Assembly (NCBI GenBank): GCA_936908745.1
Contig: CAKZFX010000009.1
Location: forward strand, 310,001 to 374,000
Source of the DNA: an uncultured Chitinophagaceae bacterium
GTDB taxonomy: Bacteria; Bacteroidota; Bacteroidia; Chitinophagales; Chitinophagaceae
Length of the DNA stretch: 64,000 bases
Direction of reading: 5' to 3'
The notes below the pieces were generated by a model. That model was not told the origin of the DNA and searched no databases. It saw only the letters and a list, made by a program, of their open reading frames with translations. Positions 8,580 to 17,074 of the stretch are shown here, piece after piece; position 1 is the first letter of the stretch; the number at the start of each line of letters is the position of its first letter. Position numbers and translations under genes: made by a program.

Positions 8580-9629
8580 ATGAAGCTTTCACAATTTCGT
8601 TTCGATCTCCCGCTCAACCTTATTGCCCAAAACCCTGCGAAAAGAAGAGAAGATGCCCGTATGATGGTGGTTCACCGTCACACCGGCCAGATCGAGAACA
8701 AACATTTCCGCGATATCCTTGATTATTTTGATGACAAGGATTGTTTTACCGTTAATAACACCAAAGTATTCCCTGCCCGTATGTATGGCCGCAAGGAAAA
8801 AACAGGCGCTAAGATCGAAGTGTTTCTTTTACGTGAACTGAACAAACCGAATCGTCTTTGGGATGTGATCGTTGATCCTGCAAGAAAGATCCGTGTAGGC
8901 AACAAGCTGTATTTCGGCGAACAGGAAGACCTGGTAGCAGAAGTAATTGACAACACGACGAGCCGTGGCCGTACCATCCGTTTTCTCTGGGAAGGCACAG
9001 AAGAAGAGTTTCGTGCACAACTGGAAAAACTGGGTGAAACACCCTTGCCTAAGTATATCAAAAGAAAGCCAGACGAAGAAGATAAAGAGCGTTACCAGAC
9101 TGTTTACGCCAAACATGAAGGTGCGGTAGCTGCCCCGACAGCGGGTTTGCATTTCAGCCGTGAACTGATCAAACGTCTCGAGATTAAAGGTGTTCGTTTT
9201 GCAGAAGTAACGTTGCATACCGGCTTAGGCACTTTCCGCCCGATTGAAGTGGAAGACCTTAGCAAACATAAAATGGATGCAGAGTATTATAATATTGATG
9301 AAACAGCCTGCAAAATTGTAAACCGTGCAAAAGAGTATGGTCACCGTATCTGCTCTGTAGGCACCACTACGATGAGGGCGTTGGAATCTTCTTTCACTGC
9401 ACAGAAGTTATTGAAACCCTCTGAAGGCTGGACCAATATGTTTATCCACCCGCCGTATGAGTTTAATATCGCTGATTCTTTGGTTACGAATTTCCATTTG
9501 CCAAAAACAAGCCTGCTGATCATGACCTGTGCGTTTGCCGGTTATGAACTGACGATGGAAGCGTATAAAAAAGCGATCAAGGATAAATACCGTTTCTTCA
9601 GCTATGGAGATGCGTTATTGGTTATCTAA
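8580..9629 (+). CDS. queA: S-adenosylmethionine:tRNA ribosyltransferase-isomerase QueA
   Basis: A 349-residue protein. It transfers and isomerises the ribosyl part of SAM onto preQ1 in tRNA to make epoxyqueuosine at the wobble position. Start at 8580, where MKLSQFRFDLP matches the family N-terminus; an in-frame ATG 36 bases upstream would add non-conserved residues. Seen motifs: LIAQNPAKRREDARMMV, NNTKVFPAR, GAKIEVFLLRE, the Gly-rich AVAAPTAGLHFS near 197, HTGLGTFRPI, and C-terminal NFHLPKTSLLIMT. Other queuosine genes are not in the window. Followed by a strong terminator. Confidence 0.95.
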   Translation: MKLSQFRFDLPLNLIAQNPAKRREDARMMVVHRHTGQIENKHFRDILDYFDDKDCFTVNNTKVFPARMYGRKEKTGAKIEVFLLRELNKPNRLWDVIVDPARKIRVGNKLYFGEQEDLVAEVIDNTTSRGRTIRFLWEGTEEEFRAQLEKLGETPLPKYIKRKPDEEDKERYQTVYAKHEGAVAAPTAGLHFSRELIKRLEIKGVRFAEVTLHTGLGTFRPIEVEDLSKHKMDAEYYNIDETACKIVNRAKEYGHRICSVGTTTMRALESSFTAQKLLKPSEGWTNMFIHPPYEFNIADSLVTNFHLPKTSLLIMTCAFAGYELTMEAYKKAIKDKYRFFSYGDALLVI

Positions 9630-9657
9630 CAAAGAACTATTATTTACTGCTTATAGA

Positions 9658-9683
9658 GCCTCGCTTTTGCGGGGCTTTTTTTT
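9658..9683 (+). terminator. Terminator of queA
   Basis: GCCTCGC (9658-9664) pairs with GCGGGGC (9669-9675), with one G-T wobble, around TTTT and is followed by eight T. Confidence 0.85.
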
Positions 9684-9695
9684 GCTACTGAGGGA

Positions 9696-9755
9696 AGGAG
9701 GTTCACAGAGTTTTTTACCGCAGAGCCGCAGAGAAAGGGAGATTCGCAGAGGCTT
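9696..9755. repeat. CAGAG-type degenerate repeat, left copy
   Basis: Iterated CACAGAG / CGCAGAG units containing ACCGCAGAGCCGCAGAG. The inverted relative (TCTCTGTGGCTCTCTGTATC type) lies at 10316-10343 on the far side of the next gene. Confidence 0.6.
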
Positions 9756-9789
9756 TTCTCGTATAATGAAGCTTTTCTTTATCTTTAAA

Positions 9790-10287
9790 ATGATGCAGTC
9801 TTTTAAAAGTAAAAAACATCATGACCGGAAGTGGTTCATACTTTATTATGCCAAAGGCATAGCAGGATTATTGACGGGTGCTGTCATTTGTTATTTTCTT
9901 TTTGAAAAGAAAGGCATTGCTTTCGCTATACCCATAATTCCTTGTGCGCTTCTTATAAGAAATTTTATACAACATAGCCGCCAGTTGCTGATTAACGAAG
10001 TCGTTGTCATTAATAACCTTGTTATTTTTTATGTGTACAATTTCTGGAAGGGACATTCTGAGAAAAAGACTACGATTGATAAATTAAAAACAGAACTGGA
10101 TACGAATTATTCAGAAGGCCTTTTGCGGGACAGCACCACGGCGCTTTTCTTTTTCCACCATCAGCCCGGCACTTTTTATATGACTCCTGAAAAAGATCAT
10201 TTTTCCAAAGAGATGATCATCAATTTAGCCGAAGCCCTCAAAGCCATTCATTCGCAAACTATGAAGCCGGTTGAACTTCCTGCGTAG
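9790..10287 (+). CDS. Hypothetical membrane-anchored protein
   Basis: About 165 residues from the ATG at 9790 (MMQSFKSKKHHDRKW); a longer start at 9766 is also open, and the frame reaches further back only through the upstream repeat, so I reject the longest form. Two hydrophobic segments, GIAGLLTGAVICYFLF and GIAFAIPIIPCALLI, separated by a short basic loop, suggest two membrane helices; the rest is soluble, with a Lys-rich segment and a helical C-terminus. TATCTTTA, close to the -7 consensus, lies just before the ATG. I do not recognise the family. The gene is flanked by inverted CAGAG-type repeats. Confidence 0.6.
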   Translation: MMQSFKSKKHHDRKWFILYYAKGIAGLLTGAVICYFLFEKKGIAFAIPIIPCALLIRNFIQHSRQLLINEVVVINNLVIFYVYNFWKGHSEKKTTIDKLKTELDTNYSEGLLRDSTTALFFFHHQPGTFYMTPEKDHFSKEMIINLAEALKAIHSQTMKPVELPA

Positions 10288-10315
10288 TAATTAACGTTCT
10301 GGTTCGCAAGCGTTT

Positions 10316-10362
10316 TTCTCTGTGGCTCTCTGTATCTCTGTGATACCCTGTCGGCCGACAGG
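10316..10362. repeat. CAGAG-type repeat, right copy, with a 16-bp perfect palindrome
   Basis: TCTCTGTGGCTCTCTGTATC-type units inverted relative to 9696-9755, followed by the perfect palindrome CCTGTCGGCCGACAGG (10347-10362). Both are short intergenic elements of the type scattered in Bacteroidota genomes. Confidence 0.65.
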
Positions 10363-10436
10363 CAGGTCTGTGGCCTTCCGGTTTAACCTTTCCCTAACGT
10401 CGTTTTTTCGTAAATTGTAATAAGGAGGGTATGGTC

Positions 10437-10898
10437 ATGAAACAGTTTATTCTTGCAGCATTTTCATTATTGGCCGTTTCTGCTCTTTCTGCGCAGAAGT
10501 ATGACGGTAATAAGAACACAGTCACTGCCGAACAAAAACTTAACGAGTTGTATTGCACCGGCCTGTTTAAAACAACAGACGGAACAATCCTTGAAGTAGA
10601 AAATAATGTGAGCGCAAAGTCCTATCTCAATATCCTGGATTGGCTGCCCGGGCGTGTGGCAGGTTTACAGGTAATACAATCAAGGACAGGTGTAAGCGTA
10701 CCATTGATCCGTGGTAATGTACCCGGTGTGTACGTGGATGAAATGCCTGTTTCCCTTAGTTATCTTCAACTGCTGAATGTAAATGATATTGCCATTGTAA
10801 AGATCATTAAAACGCCTTTCTACGGCGGCTTTAATAGCGGCGGTGGCGCTATTGCTATTTATACCATTGGCAGCGAAGAAGAGGAAGAAGCCGAATAG
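10437..10898 (+). CDS. Orphan TonB-receptor plug-like exported protein
   Basis: About 153 residues. Start at 10437 is favoured over the ATG at 10431 because AAGGAGG (10422-10428) is then 8 bases away. A signal peptide ends at LSA, before QKYDG. Residues 40-145 look like a TonB-dependent receptor plug: ILDWLPGRVAGLQVI, VPLIRGNVPGVYVDEMPV, then the NVNDIAIVKIIKTP and GGGAIAIYTI segments that in SusC-like receptors lead into the barrel. Here the protein ends in a run of acidic residues with no barrel. It may be a periplasmic partner or a reduced receptor. The stop abuts the convergent gene's stop. Confidence 0.7.
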   Translation: MKQFILAAFSLLAVSALSAQKYDGNKNTVTAEQKLNELYCTGLFKTTDGTILEVENNVSAKSYLNILDWLPGRVAGLQVIQSRTGVSVPLIRGNVPGVYVDEMPVSLSYLQLLNVNDIAIVKIIKTPFYGGFNSGGGAIAIYTIGSEEEEEAE

Positions 10899-12137
10899 TT
10901 ATTCTTTTCGTTTATAATCTATCGGCAAAAGGTTGGATGTTTTTTCCGACCAGCCCCAATAACCGGAAGTCATAAAGTTCATCGGGTTATAGTAGCTTCC
11001 GCTTTTATCAAAAGTGATCATTTCGGGATCCAGTAATGACACTAACGAACGCTGGAACGATGGATTCCTGTTTGCCTGCATAATAGATTGCAGGTAACCC
11101 AACTCTTCTATTTCGCCTTTATACGTCACCGAAATAAATTGCTCAAAGTAGATGCCCTTGTATTGATGGTCGGAGGAAACGATTAAACTGTCGGCAGTCA
11201 GCAAATCCCTTGCATAGTCGTCTATATAGTCCTTTTGCTGCATGATGCGGCGATAGTAGTCGGCTGAATCAGTACCGGCAATGCCCTTATCCCCTATTTC
11301 AATCACAATCTTATCACCCACCTGTTTGCGGGTAGCCATAGAAGGCTTGTATATTTTCTTTACCCTTTCTTTTTCATAGTTGGGCGACCGAAACATACGA
11401 CGCACTTCAAATTGCTCTTCAGCCAGTTTGTTTGCATACAAAGCCTGCATAAAGTGCACCACTGATCCTTTAAAAGCCTCTTCCCTGTTTTTGGCCCATT
11501 TATTTTTAGGAGATTTCCCGTCCTTTGTTTTGTCCTCGAATAATGGATAACCAAGATAAAAAGTGGTGCCTTCCCTGAAACTGACTTCAAATTCCTCCAA
11601 CTGGTATTTGATGGTATAACCCAGCGCATTGTTTTCGATCAGCACGGGTTCATCACAGTAAGCAATGACCCGGTTGCTCTTTTTATAGTAGCGAAAACGG
11701 ATTTTACTGGTGTTTTTAATCCTGCAATGTTTAGCATTGTCATTGCTACCAATAAAGTTTTCGGTAAATGTTTTGCCCCATTTGTCCCAGCCTTCTTCAA
11801 GATAAGGCTCGACGGTCACGTTTTCCAGTTGCTGTACTTTGATAGACATTTTTACCCGTAGTTGCAACGGAAGGTCTTTGTCTGCAAAAGCAAATACATT
11901 GGTCTCATAACCGATACAGGAAATAACCAGTTCATGCTTACCGGCAGGCACATTTACAATACTGAATTCTCCTTTGCTGTCTGTAACCGTACCTATGGAA
12001 CTGTTGCTGATAAATACGCTGCTGCCGGCAACAGGCGCACCCGTGGATTCATTGACCACTACGCCTTTAATGTAGGATTGCGCAGAAGCAGAAAGATAGA
12101 AAAGCAGCCCCAATAAAATTGCCGGTAGTTTTAGCAT
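10899..12137 (-). CDS. Exported protein with CarboxypepD_reg-like domain
   Basis: A 412-residue protein with signal peptide MLKLPAILLGLLFYLSASAQ. Residues about 20-110 are a carboxypeptidase-regulatory-like beta-sandwich: IKGVVVNESTGAPVAGSSVFI, GTVTDSKGEFSI, HELVISCIGYE, the domain that begins many TonB receptors and surface proteins of this phylum. The remaining 300 residues are not recognised and lack a beta-barrel ending, so it is not a complete TonB receptor. It probably acts in the periplasm or at the outer membrane. It is convergent with the plug-like gene, and lysC lies upstream on the same strand with a 70-base gap. Confidence 0.8.
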   Translation of the reverse strand: MLKLPAILLGLLFYLSASAQSYIKGVVVNESTGAPVAGSSVFISNSSIGTVTDSKGEFSIVNVPAGKHELVISCIGYETNVFAFADKDLPLQLRVKMSIKVQQLENVTVEPYLEEGWDKWGKTFTENFIGSNDNAKHCRIKNTSKIRFRYYKKSNRVIAYCDEPVLIENNALGYTIKYQLEEFEVSFREGTTFYLGYPLFEDKTKDGKSPKNKWAKNREEAFKGSVVHFMQALYANKLAEEQFEVRRMFRSPNYEKERVKKIYKPSMATRKQVGDKIVIEIGDKGIAGTDSADYYRRIMQQKDYIDDYARDLLTADSLIVSSDHQYKGIYFEQFISVTYKGEIEELGYLQSIMQANRNPSFQRSLVSLLDPEMITFDKSGSYYNPMNFMTSGYWGWSEKTSNLLPIDYKRKE

Positions 12138-12206
12138 ACCGGCAATTTACAATAGCCTTGTCAAAATAGAAAGTGGCTTAACCTTAATTAACCTTACTCT
12201 AATTGG

Positions 12207-13529
12207 TTATTCGAGGCCAAACATTCCTTTATTCAATTGTTGCAGTATCTGTGTTTTATATTCAGCCGCAATCAGCAGGGAAATATTATGCGGGCTGCCG
12301 CCATAGCTTACCATGCGCACAGGGATGTTCATAATAGACCCAAACAGTTTTTTTACCATGTCTTCTGTTTTGCTGATCTCGTTGCCCACTACAGAAATGA
12401 TCGTCTGGTTCTGGTCCACTTCCACCGTTCCGAAAGGCTCCAGTTCTTTCAGTATTTCTTTGAGGTTGGCCGCATTGTCAATCGTCAATGAAACTGCTAC
12501 TTCTGAAGTGGTGATCATATCGATTGGCGTACGGTATTTCTCAAACACTTCAAATATTTTGCGCAGGAAACCATAGGCCAGTAACATGCGGCTGCTCTTG
12601 ATACGGATGGCAATGATATTGTCTTTGGCCGCGACCGCTTTTACACCTACGGTATTGGCTTTTTCTTCAATCACGGTTCCTTTTGCTTCGGGCTGCATGG
12701 TGTTCAGCAGCTTTACCGGCACATTATAGGTTTGTGCAGGCCAGATAGAAGCAGGGTGTAAAATCTTAGCGCCGAAATAAGCCAGCTCGGCTGCTTCTTC
12801 AAAACTCATTTGCTCTACCGGCACCGTTTTCTTTACCACCCGGGGATCGTTGTTGTGCATGCCGTCGATGTCGGTCCATATTTCACAAACCGTGGCGTTG
12901 ATAGCTGCGGCTATTAAAGATGCAGAGTAGTCGCTGCCGCCTCTTTTCAGGTTATCCACTTCGCCGCGGGCATTGCGGCAGATATAGCCTTGTGTTACAA
13001 ATATTTTCTTGTCTTTGTTTTGTTGTAAAATTTGGGAGAGTTTCACTTTGATGCTGCCTACCTGCGGCTCATCGTAAGCGTCAATCGTCATAAATTCCAG
13101 CGCCGGTAACAGCATGTGGTCAATACCCTGCTCTTCCATGTATACACAGAACAGTTTGGTAGAAAGCAGTTCCCCTTGTGCCAGGATGTCCTTGCTCAAC
13201 GCTTCGCTGAAGGAGATTTTAAGAATGATGTTCAGAAATTCAAAGTGCTCGGCAATGATGGCTTTTGCCTTGGCTACTGATTCAGGCTTTTGGACCAATT
13301 GGGAAACAAATTCCTGGTAATGCGCTTCCAGTTTATCAATACACTGTTTGGCGGCGTTACGGTCACCCTTGGCGATGTTTTCGCCGATTTCCACTAAGGC
13401 ATTGGTGGTGCCTGACAAAGCAGAGAGCACAACAATGGTGGGTTCTGTTTCTTTTGTCACCAGGCTTACGATGTGGTGCATACGTTCCGGCTTACCCACG
13501 CTGGTGCCGCCAAACTTCATTATTTTCAT
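12207..13529 (-). CDS. lysC: Aspartate kinase (monofunctional)
   Basis: A 440-residue protein that phosphorylates aspartate, the first step toward lysine, threonine and methionine. Seen: N-terminal KFGGTSVGKPE, the substrate-site segment LKRGGSDYSASLIAAA near 200, EIWTDIDGM, and two ACT-type regulatory repeats after about residue 300 (MITTSEVAVSLTID, ISVVGNEISK). The length is that of single-function enzymes; no homoserine dehydrogenase is fused. The open frame starts MKIMKF; the Met three residues later is equally possible. Regulation by lysine or threonine is expected from the ACT domains. dapD of the same route lies at 30612, not linked. Confidence 0.93.
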   Translation of the reverse strand: MKIMKFGGTSVGKPERMHHIVSLVTKETEPTIVVLSALSGTTNALVEIGENIAKGDRNAAKQCIDKLEAHYQEFVSQLVQKPESVAKAKAIIAEHFEFLNIILKISFSEALSKDILAQGELLSTKLFCVYMEEQGIDHMLLPALEFMTIDAYDEPQVGSIKVKLSQILQQNKDKKIFVTQGYICRNARGEVDNLKRGGSDYSASLIAAAINATVCEIWTDIDGMHNNDPRVVKKTVPVEQMSFEEAAELAYFGAKILHPASIWPAQTYNVPVKLLNTMQPEAKGTVIEEKANTVGVKAVAAKDNIIAIRIKSSRMLLAYGFLRKIFEVFEKYRTPIDMITTSEVAVSLTIDNAANLKEILKELEPFGTVEVDQNQTIISVVGNEISKTEDMVKKLFGSIMNIPVRMVSYGGSPHNISLLIAAEYKTQILQQLNKGMFGLE

Positions 13530-13751
13530 TTGATTCGCATTTATTTCTCTTTAAGGTCAAATAGAATACGACATAAAATTTCCTGCACTGAAAAAAGATA
13601 GTTTGAAAATTTTATATCTCATTTCACTTGATTCCCCCCTCCCGAGATTTATAATGATTATAAAAAACCACCTGTTGCAGATGGGCTGCAAAGATAAGGT
13701 GGTGGCGGTTAACAAGCGTTAGGCGTTAATTCCCTTCTGAAGACAAGACAA

Positions 13752-14660
13752 CTACCTCGTTCCGTATTTATAGATCGCAACATAGTCCCGTACTGCAAGC
13801 GTCCTGCTCCGTGAGGGCAGGTTGTTGTTCAGGTAGTCATACCCGTAATTAAATATGATTGGCGGAGTTGCTGAGTTCCTGTTCGATTCCATCGAAAGAA
13901 TATTGTTGTCATTGCTATTATAGAGATAGTAAGGAAGAATAAATGAAACATAACCATCAAAGTAAGCATTCTGGTAAATGGGGTATGGAAGGGCTATCTT
14001 TTTAAAAGGATTGACCTTATTGTCAAATACCAGGTTCAGTTTCCGTGGCATTGGCCCGCCAAAGAAAGGAATGGTATCTTTTAACTCGGTGATATTATTT
14101 CCTTGCTTAGTCAAGTATACTTTATAAGTGCCCCGGTCAGCATAATAAGCCCCGGTCCTGAATGTCTCATAACTATGAATACTGATCCGGTTGGGCTGCG
14201 CTTCTGTATAGGTGGTTGTGATGGCTGTTGTCAACGAAGTATTATACAATAAAGAATCTTTTACGATCCTTCCATTGCTGTAAAAAAAATACAGGCTGTC
14301 CTTATAGTCTGCCGGCTGTGAAATATAATCGGCCGCATTGTTCCAGTGCTTGCCGATGAATAAACGCGGTACAGGATTATTGCCTGTGTATTGCAATTCG
14401 TATTCAACAATGACTTGAGGTGTCCTTGTCAGCGCATAGCCTGCTGCAATGATTTTTGATAATCGTTCCTGCGCATCATACACAAAAAAAGTGCGTCCCA
14501 TTGTATCCAGCCCAACCGTTTGGGTGGTATCTAATGAGATCATTTCTTTTAGTAAAGTACTGTCAGCCGTTGGAGGATTTTCTTCAACATCTGTATTACA
14601 ACCAGTGGCATATACGAGCAGGATAGCCAGCAATATAGCAACACCTATTTGAATTTTCAT
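13752..14660 (-). CDS. Lipoprotein of unknown function
   Basis: A 302-residue protein with a signal ending in lipobox YATGC (Cys21). The mature part has beta-strand-rich segments with YDAQERLSKI, VEYELQYTG and LYFFYSNGRIVKDSLLY, a pattern shared by DUF4595-like lipoproteins of Bacteroidota whose strands resemble RHS/YD-type repeats. No catalytic residues are evident. It probably sits in the outer or inner membrane leaflet facing the periplasm. TAGATTTG, an exact -7 box, lies on the minus strand at 14684-14677. The gap between lysC and this gene (13530-13751) shows no gene. Confidence 0.7.
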   Translation of the reverse strand: MKIQIGVAILLAILLVYATGCNTDVEENPPTADSTLLKEMISLDTTQTVGLDTMGRTFFVYDAQERLSKIIAAGYALTRTPQVIVEYELQYTGNNPVPRLFIGKHWNNAADYISQPADYKDSLYFFYSNGRIVKDSLLYNTSLTTAITTTYTEAQPNRISIHSYETFRTGAYYADRGTYKVYLTKQGNNITELKDTIPFFGGPMPRKLNLVFDNKVNPFKKIALPYPIYQNAYFDGYVSFILPYYLYNSNDNNILSMESNRNSATPPIIFNYGYDYLNNNLPSRSRTLAVRDYVAIYKYGTR

Positions 14661-14676
14661 GCAGGTTTTATTTCCT

Positions 14677-14684
14677 CAAATCTA
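14677..14684 (-). promoter_or_regulatory. -7 box of the lipoprotein gene
   Basis: Reads TAGATTTG on the minus strand, an exact TAnnTTTG match, 16 bases before the ATG. Confidence 0.45.
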
Positions 14685-14802
14685 AGTAAAAAGAGAATTT
14701 TATCAGGTATAATCTTTTCACCCACATAAAGCAACTGCTGGTTTGTTAAAGAGTTCTACTTCTTACAATCAGCCGTCCCAGGTTTAATTAAAATACTCTT
14801 CA

Positions 14803-15885
14803 TCAACTCCATTTGATAGAAAGTTTTGCACCCAACGATTCCAGGTCCGCCACCACCGCATCCAGCAACGGAATACCTTTTTCACTTCTCTCCGCTTCAA
14901 ATTCCCTTTCGGGATCGCCGGGCACCAATACTTTTTCTTCGCCGGGAATTGTTTTTGCATTCCTGAATCCCTGTATCCAATGGTCCATGGCTTTTTTAAA
15001 TTCATCGGCCGGTCGAAACGCATCCACCCGCATCGCTCCTAAGAAGTGACCAATTCCTTTGCCGGGTTGCTGTGCCGGCATTGGTACATAAGCCGGAAAC
15101 GGCGGCACCCACGGTGCATAGTTAGCGCCACTTAACAGTGCAGAGAATATATCAACGACTGCGCCGAGTGCATAGCCTTTGTGTGAACCATGTTCACGAT
15201 CACCACCTAATGGCAACAATGCGCCGCCGGTTTTCAACGCATGCGGATCATTGGAAGGGTTACCGTCTTTGTCCTGCACCCAACCTGTTGGTGTCTGCAT
15301 ATTTTTCCGTTGCAGTATTTCCAGTTTGCCATTGGCGGCTGTAGTAGTTGCAAGATCAGCAACAAAGGCCGGTTCTTCACCTGCCGGTGCAGCCACACAG
15401 ATAGGATTCGTGCCCAGCATTTTATCAATGGAAAAAGTGGGCGCCACCAGCGGGCTTGCATTCGTCATAGCCATCCCGATCATATCATGTTCCAACGCCA
15501 TCATGGCATGGTAAGCCGCGATACCAAAATGATTGCTGTTTTGCACACTTACCCAGCCTGTGCCCACATTTTTTGCTTTTTCAATAGCGATCTGCATGGC
15601 AAACGGCGCAACGACTAATCCCAAACCACTATCACCATCCACCACGGCGGTCGAAGGCGTCTCATGAATCACTTTTATCTGTGGCGTGGCATTGACACGT
15701 TTGGCTTCCCACAAACGGACATAACCACTCAACCGGGCGATGCCATGCGAGTCAATGCCACGCAGGTCGGCTGATAGTAAAGTGCGGGTGGCAATGTCTG
15801 CATGTTCTTCCGAACAGCCGATTTTGAGAAAGATATTTTTAGAGAAATCAAATAGCTGCTGGTAGGAAAATAGTTGTTCTGCCAT
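14803..15885 (-). CDS. Ldh-family (malate/L-lactate type) oxidoreductase
   Basis: Start taken at 15885 (MAEQLFSYQQLFDF), six codons inside the longest frame, because the family begins there. 360 residues of the Ldh_2 family of NAD(P)-dependent 2-hydroxyacid or ureidoglycolate-type dehydrogenases, unrelated to classical lactate dehydrogenase. Seen: ADLRGIDSHGIARLSGYV near 50 with the catalytic His, VDGDSGLG, SNHFGIAAYHAM near 115, GTNPICVAAP near 170, DLATTTAANGKLE, and HGSHKGYALG near 235. The exact substrate cannot be told from the sequence. It lies after ssb but is separated from it by ssb's terminator. Confidence 0.85.
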   Translation of the reverse strand: MAEQLFSYQQLFDFSKNIFLKIGCSEEHADIATRTLLSADLRGIDSHGIARLSGYVRLWEAKRVNATPQIKVIHETPSTAVVDGDSGLGLVVAPFAMQIAIEKAKNVGTGWVSVQNSNHFGIAAYHAMMALEHDMIGMAMTNASPLVAPTFSIDKMLGTNPICVAAPAGEEPAFVADLATTTAANGKLEILQRKNMQTPTGWVQDKDGNPSNDPHALKTGGALLPLGGDREHGSHKGYALGAVVDIFSALLSGANYAPWVPPFPAYVPMPAQQPGKGIGHFLGAMRVDAFRPADEFKKAMDHWIQGFRNAKTIPGEEKVLVPGDPEREFEAERSEKGIPLLDAVVADLESLGAKLSIKWS

Positions 15886-15910
15886 GCCGCAAAGAAACAA
15901 CATTCAGCAT

Positions 15911-15942
15911 AAAAAAACCCCGTATCAACGAATGATACGGGG
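15911..15942 (-). terminator. Terminator of ssb
   Basis: Ten-base perfect stem CCCCGTATCA (15918-15927) with 15933-15942. On the minus strand it is followed by seven T (15917-15911). It ends the ssb transcript before the oxidoreductase gene. Confidence 0.9.
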
Positions 15943-15967
15943 TAACCGTCCAAGGTTGTATAATCAT

Positions 15968-16402
15968 TTAAAAAGGCAGATCATCTACTGGTTCACCCAT
16001 GTCGCTGCCAGCGCTGGTATTGCTGGAAGAAGCAGCCGAGCTACCGCCACTGTAAGAAGGAGTAGCGCCGCTATCGCCACGGCCACCTAATAACTGGACT
16101 TCCCTTACCCTTAATGAAAGAGAAGAACCCGGTGTGCCATCATTGCGCTGAAAAGATCTTGCTTCTGGCTGGCCTTCTGCAAAAACTTGTTTGCCTTTGG
16201 TAAGGTATTGTGCAATCGCTGTGCGGTCTGTCCAATATGCACAGTCCACCCAGGTCGTTTTTTCCTGCTGGTTGCCCTGGTTGTCTTTGTATTTTTCGGT
16301 ATGTGCAACAGTGAAGTTGATCACATTTTTACCATTTACCGTGTTAACCACGCAGTCTTTGCCGAGGTTACCAATCACTTGCATTTTAATCATAGTGCTC
16401 AA
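15968..16402 (-). CDS. ssb: Single-stranded DNA-binding protein
   Basis: A 144-residue OB-fold SSB that coats single-stranded DNA in replication and repair. Seen: MQVIGNLGKDC near the start, VINFTVAHTEKYKD, TTWVDCAYW near 50, GKQVFAEGQPEAR, LSLRVREVQLLG near 105, then a Gly/Ser-rich linker and the acidic tip DDLPF that docks partner proteins. This appears to be the chromosomal copy; a second, element-borne SSB with the tip EDLPF is at 59487. TTACTTTG at 16443-16436 on the minus strand is one base off the -7 consensus. Confidence 0.95.
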   Translation of the reverse strand: MSTMIKMQVIGNLGKDCVVNTVNGKNVINFTVAHTEKYKDNQGNQQEKTTWVDCAYWTDRTAIAQYLTKGKQVFAEGQPEARSFQRNDGTPGSSLSLRVREVQLLGGRGDSGATPSYSGGSSAASSSNTSAGSDMGEPVDDLPF

Positions 16403-16565
16403 TTTTTAACGTACGTAAATAATTATTTAATGGGGCAAAGTAAGTTTTTTTAACCATCACTCCCAATACCACTTTGAGGGCTATTATCCACAAAAGATCA
16501 ACCGGTAAGGAGGTTTAGACGAACTGGCGTTCAGGAATTTATCTTGTTAAAATATGTTAACCTGT

Positions 16566-16595
16566 TTTGTTTTTTGATCGCACCGATTAATTTTG
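16566..16595 (+). promoter_or_regulatory. Bacteroidota-type promoter before the RND efflux region
   Basis: TTTG (16566-16569), an 18-base spacer and TAATTTTG (16588-16595) make a good match to the -33/-7 promoter. The next ATG is only 8 bases downstream. Confidence 0.6.
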
Positions 16596-16603
16596 CCCGC
16601 GAT

Positions 16604-16972
16604 ATGAGGATGTTTTCCGTCTATATTTTCTTATTAAGCCTGCTGACCGCCAAGGCCGGGGCTGTTATTTCCTCCTATCCGCCCGATTTTCCGGCCGCCT
16701 TTGCTGCATTGTCGGCAAATGAGAAAAAGAATACCGTTGACCATGGCTCGCCGGGGCATACCTATGTTTTACAGCAAGATTGGCTGACGGATGATGATGA
16801 CCTTGATATTGCCAAAAAGAAGAAAGCAGCCACGCCGGATTTTCTTTTTACAGCAGGCAATAACCCTTCTATAAATGTTCCTTTCCCATTTTTTACCGGG
16901 AAGCCTGTTTCAACTCATTCAGCCTATCCACCTGTTTCCCGGCAGATACTCTATTGCGTTTTCCGCGTCTGA
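16604..16972 (+). CDS. Hypothetical exported protein
   Basis: About 122 residues from the ATG at 16604 (or 16610); the longer frame from 16544 would start upstream of the promoter and is rejected. MRMFSVYIFLLSLLTAKA reads as a signal peptide. The mature part has PPDFPAAFAALSANEKK, an acidic DDDDLD next to KKKK, and an aromatic/proline-rich end. No family recognised. It lies about 100 bases ahead of the efflux adaptor on the same strand and could share its transcript. Confidence 0.5.
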   Translation: MRMFSVYIFLLSLLTAKAGAVISSYPPDFPAAFAALSANEKKNTVDHGSPGHTYVLQQDWLTDDDDLDIAKKKKAATPDFLFTAGNNPSINVPFPFFTGKPVSTHSAYPPVSRQILYCVFRV

Positions 16973-17074
16973 TACCTGTTCATACTGACCGCATATAGCC
17001 CGGTTGATCCTATACAACCGGCATTGAACCCTATTTGCAGCTATCGCTGCATTTCACTCAAAGATTTTACCCCG

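Noticed and set aside
9604..9765. N-terminal extension of the membrane protein overlapping queA
   Set aside because: It runs through the queA terminator and the CAGAG repeat; the residues have no protein character.
13530..13751. Leader peptide or lysine riboswitch for lysC
   Set aside because: No conserved lysine-riboswitch core or Lys-rich leader frame could be seen upstream of the minus-strand gene.
16544..16603. Upstream extension of the hypothetical protein at 16604
   Set aside because: The extra codons contain the promoter boxes TTTG and TAATTTTG, so translation from 16544 is unlikely.
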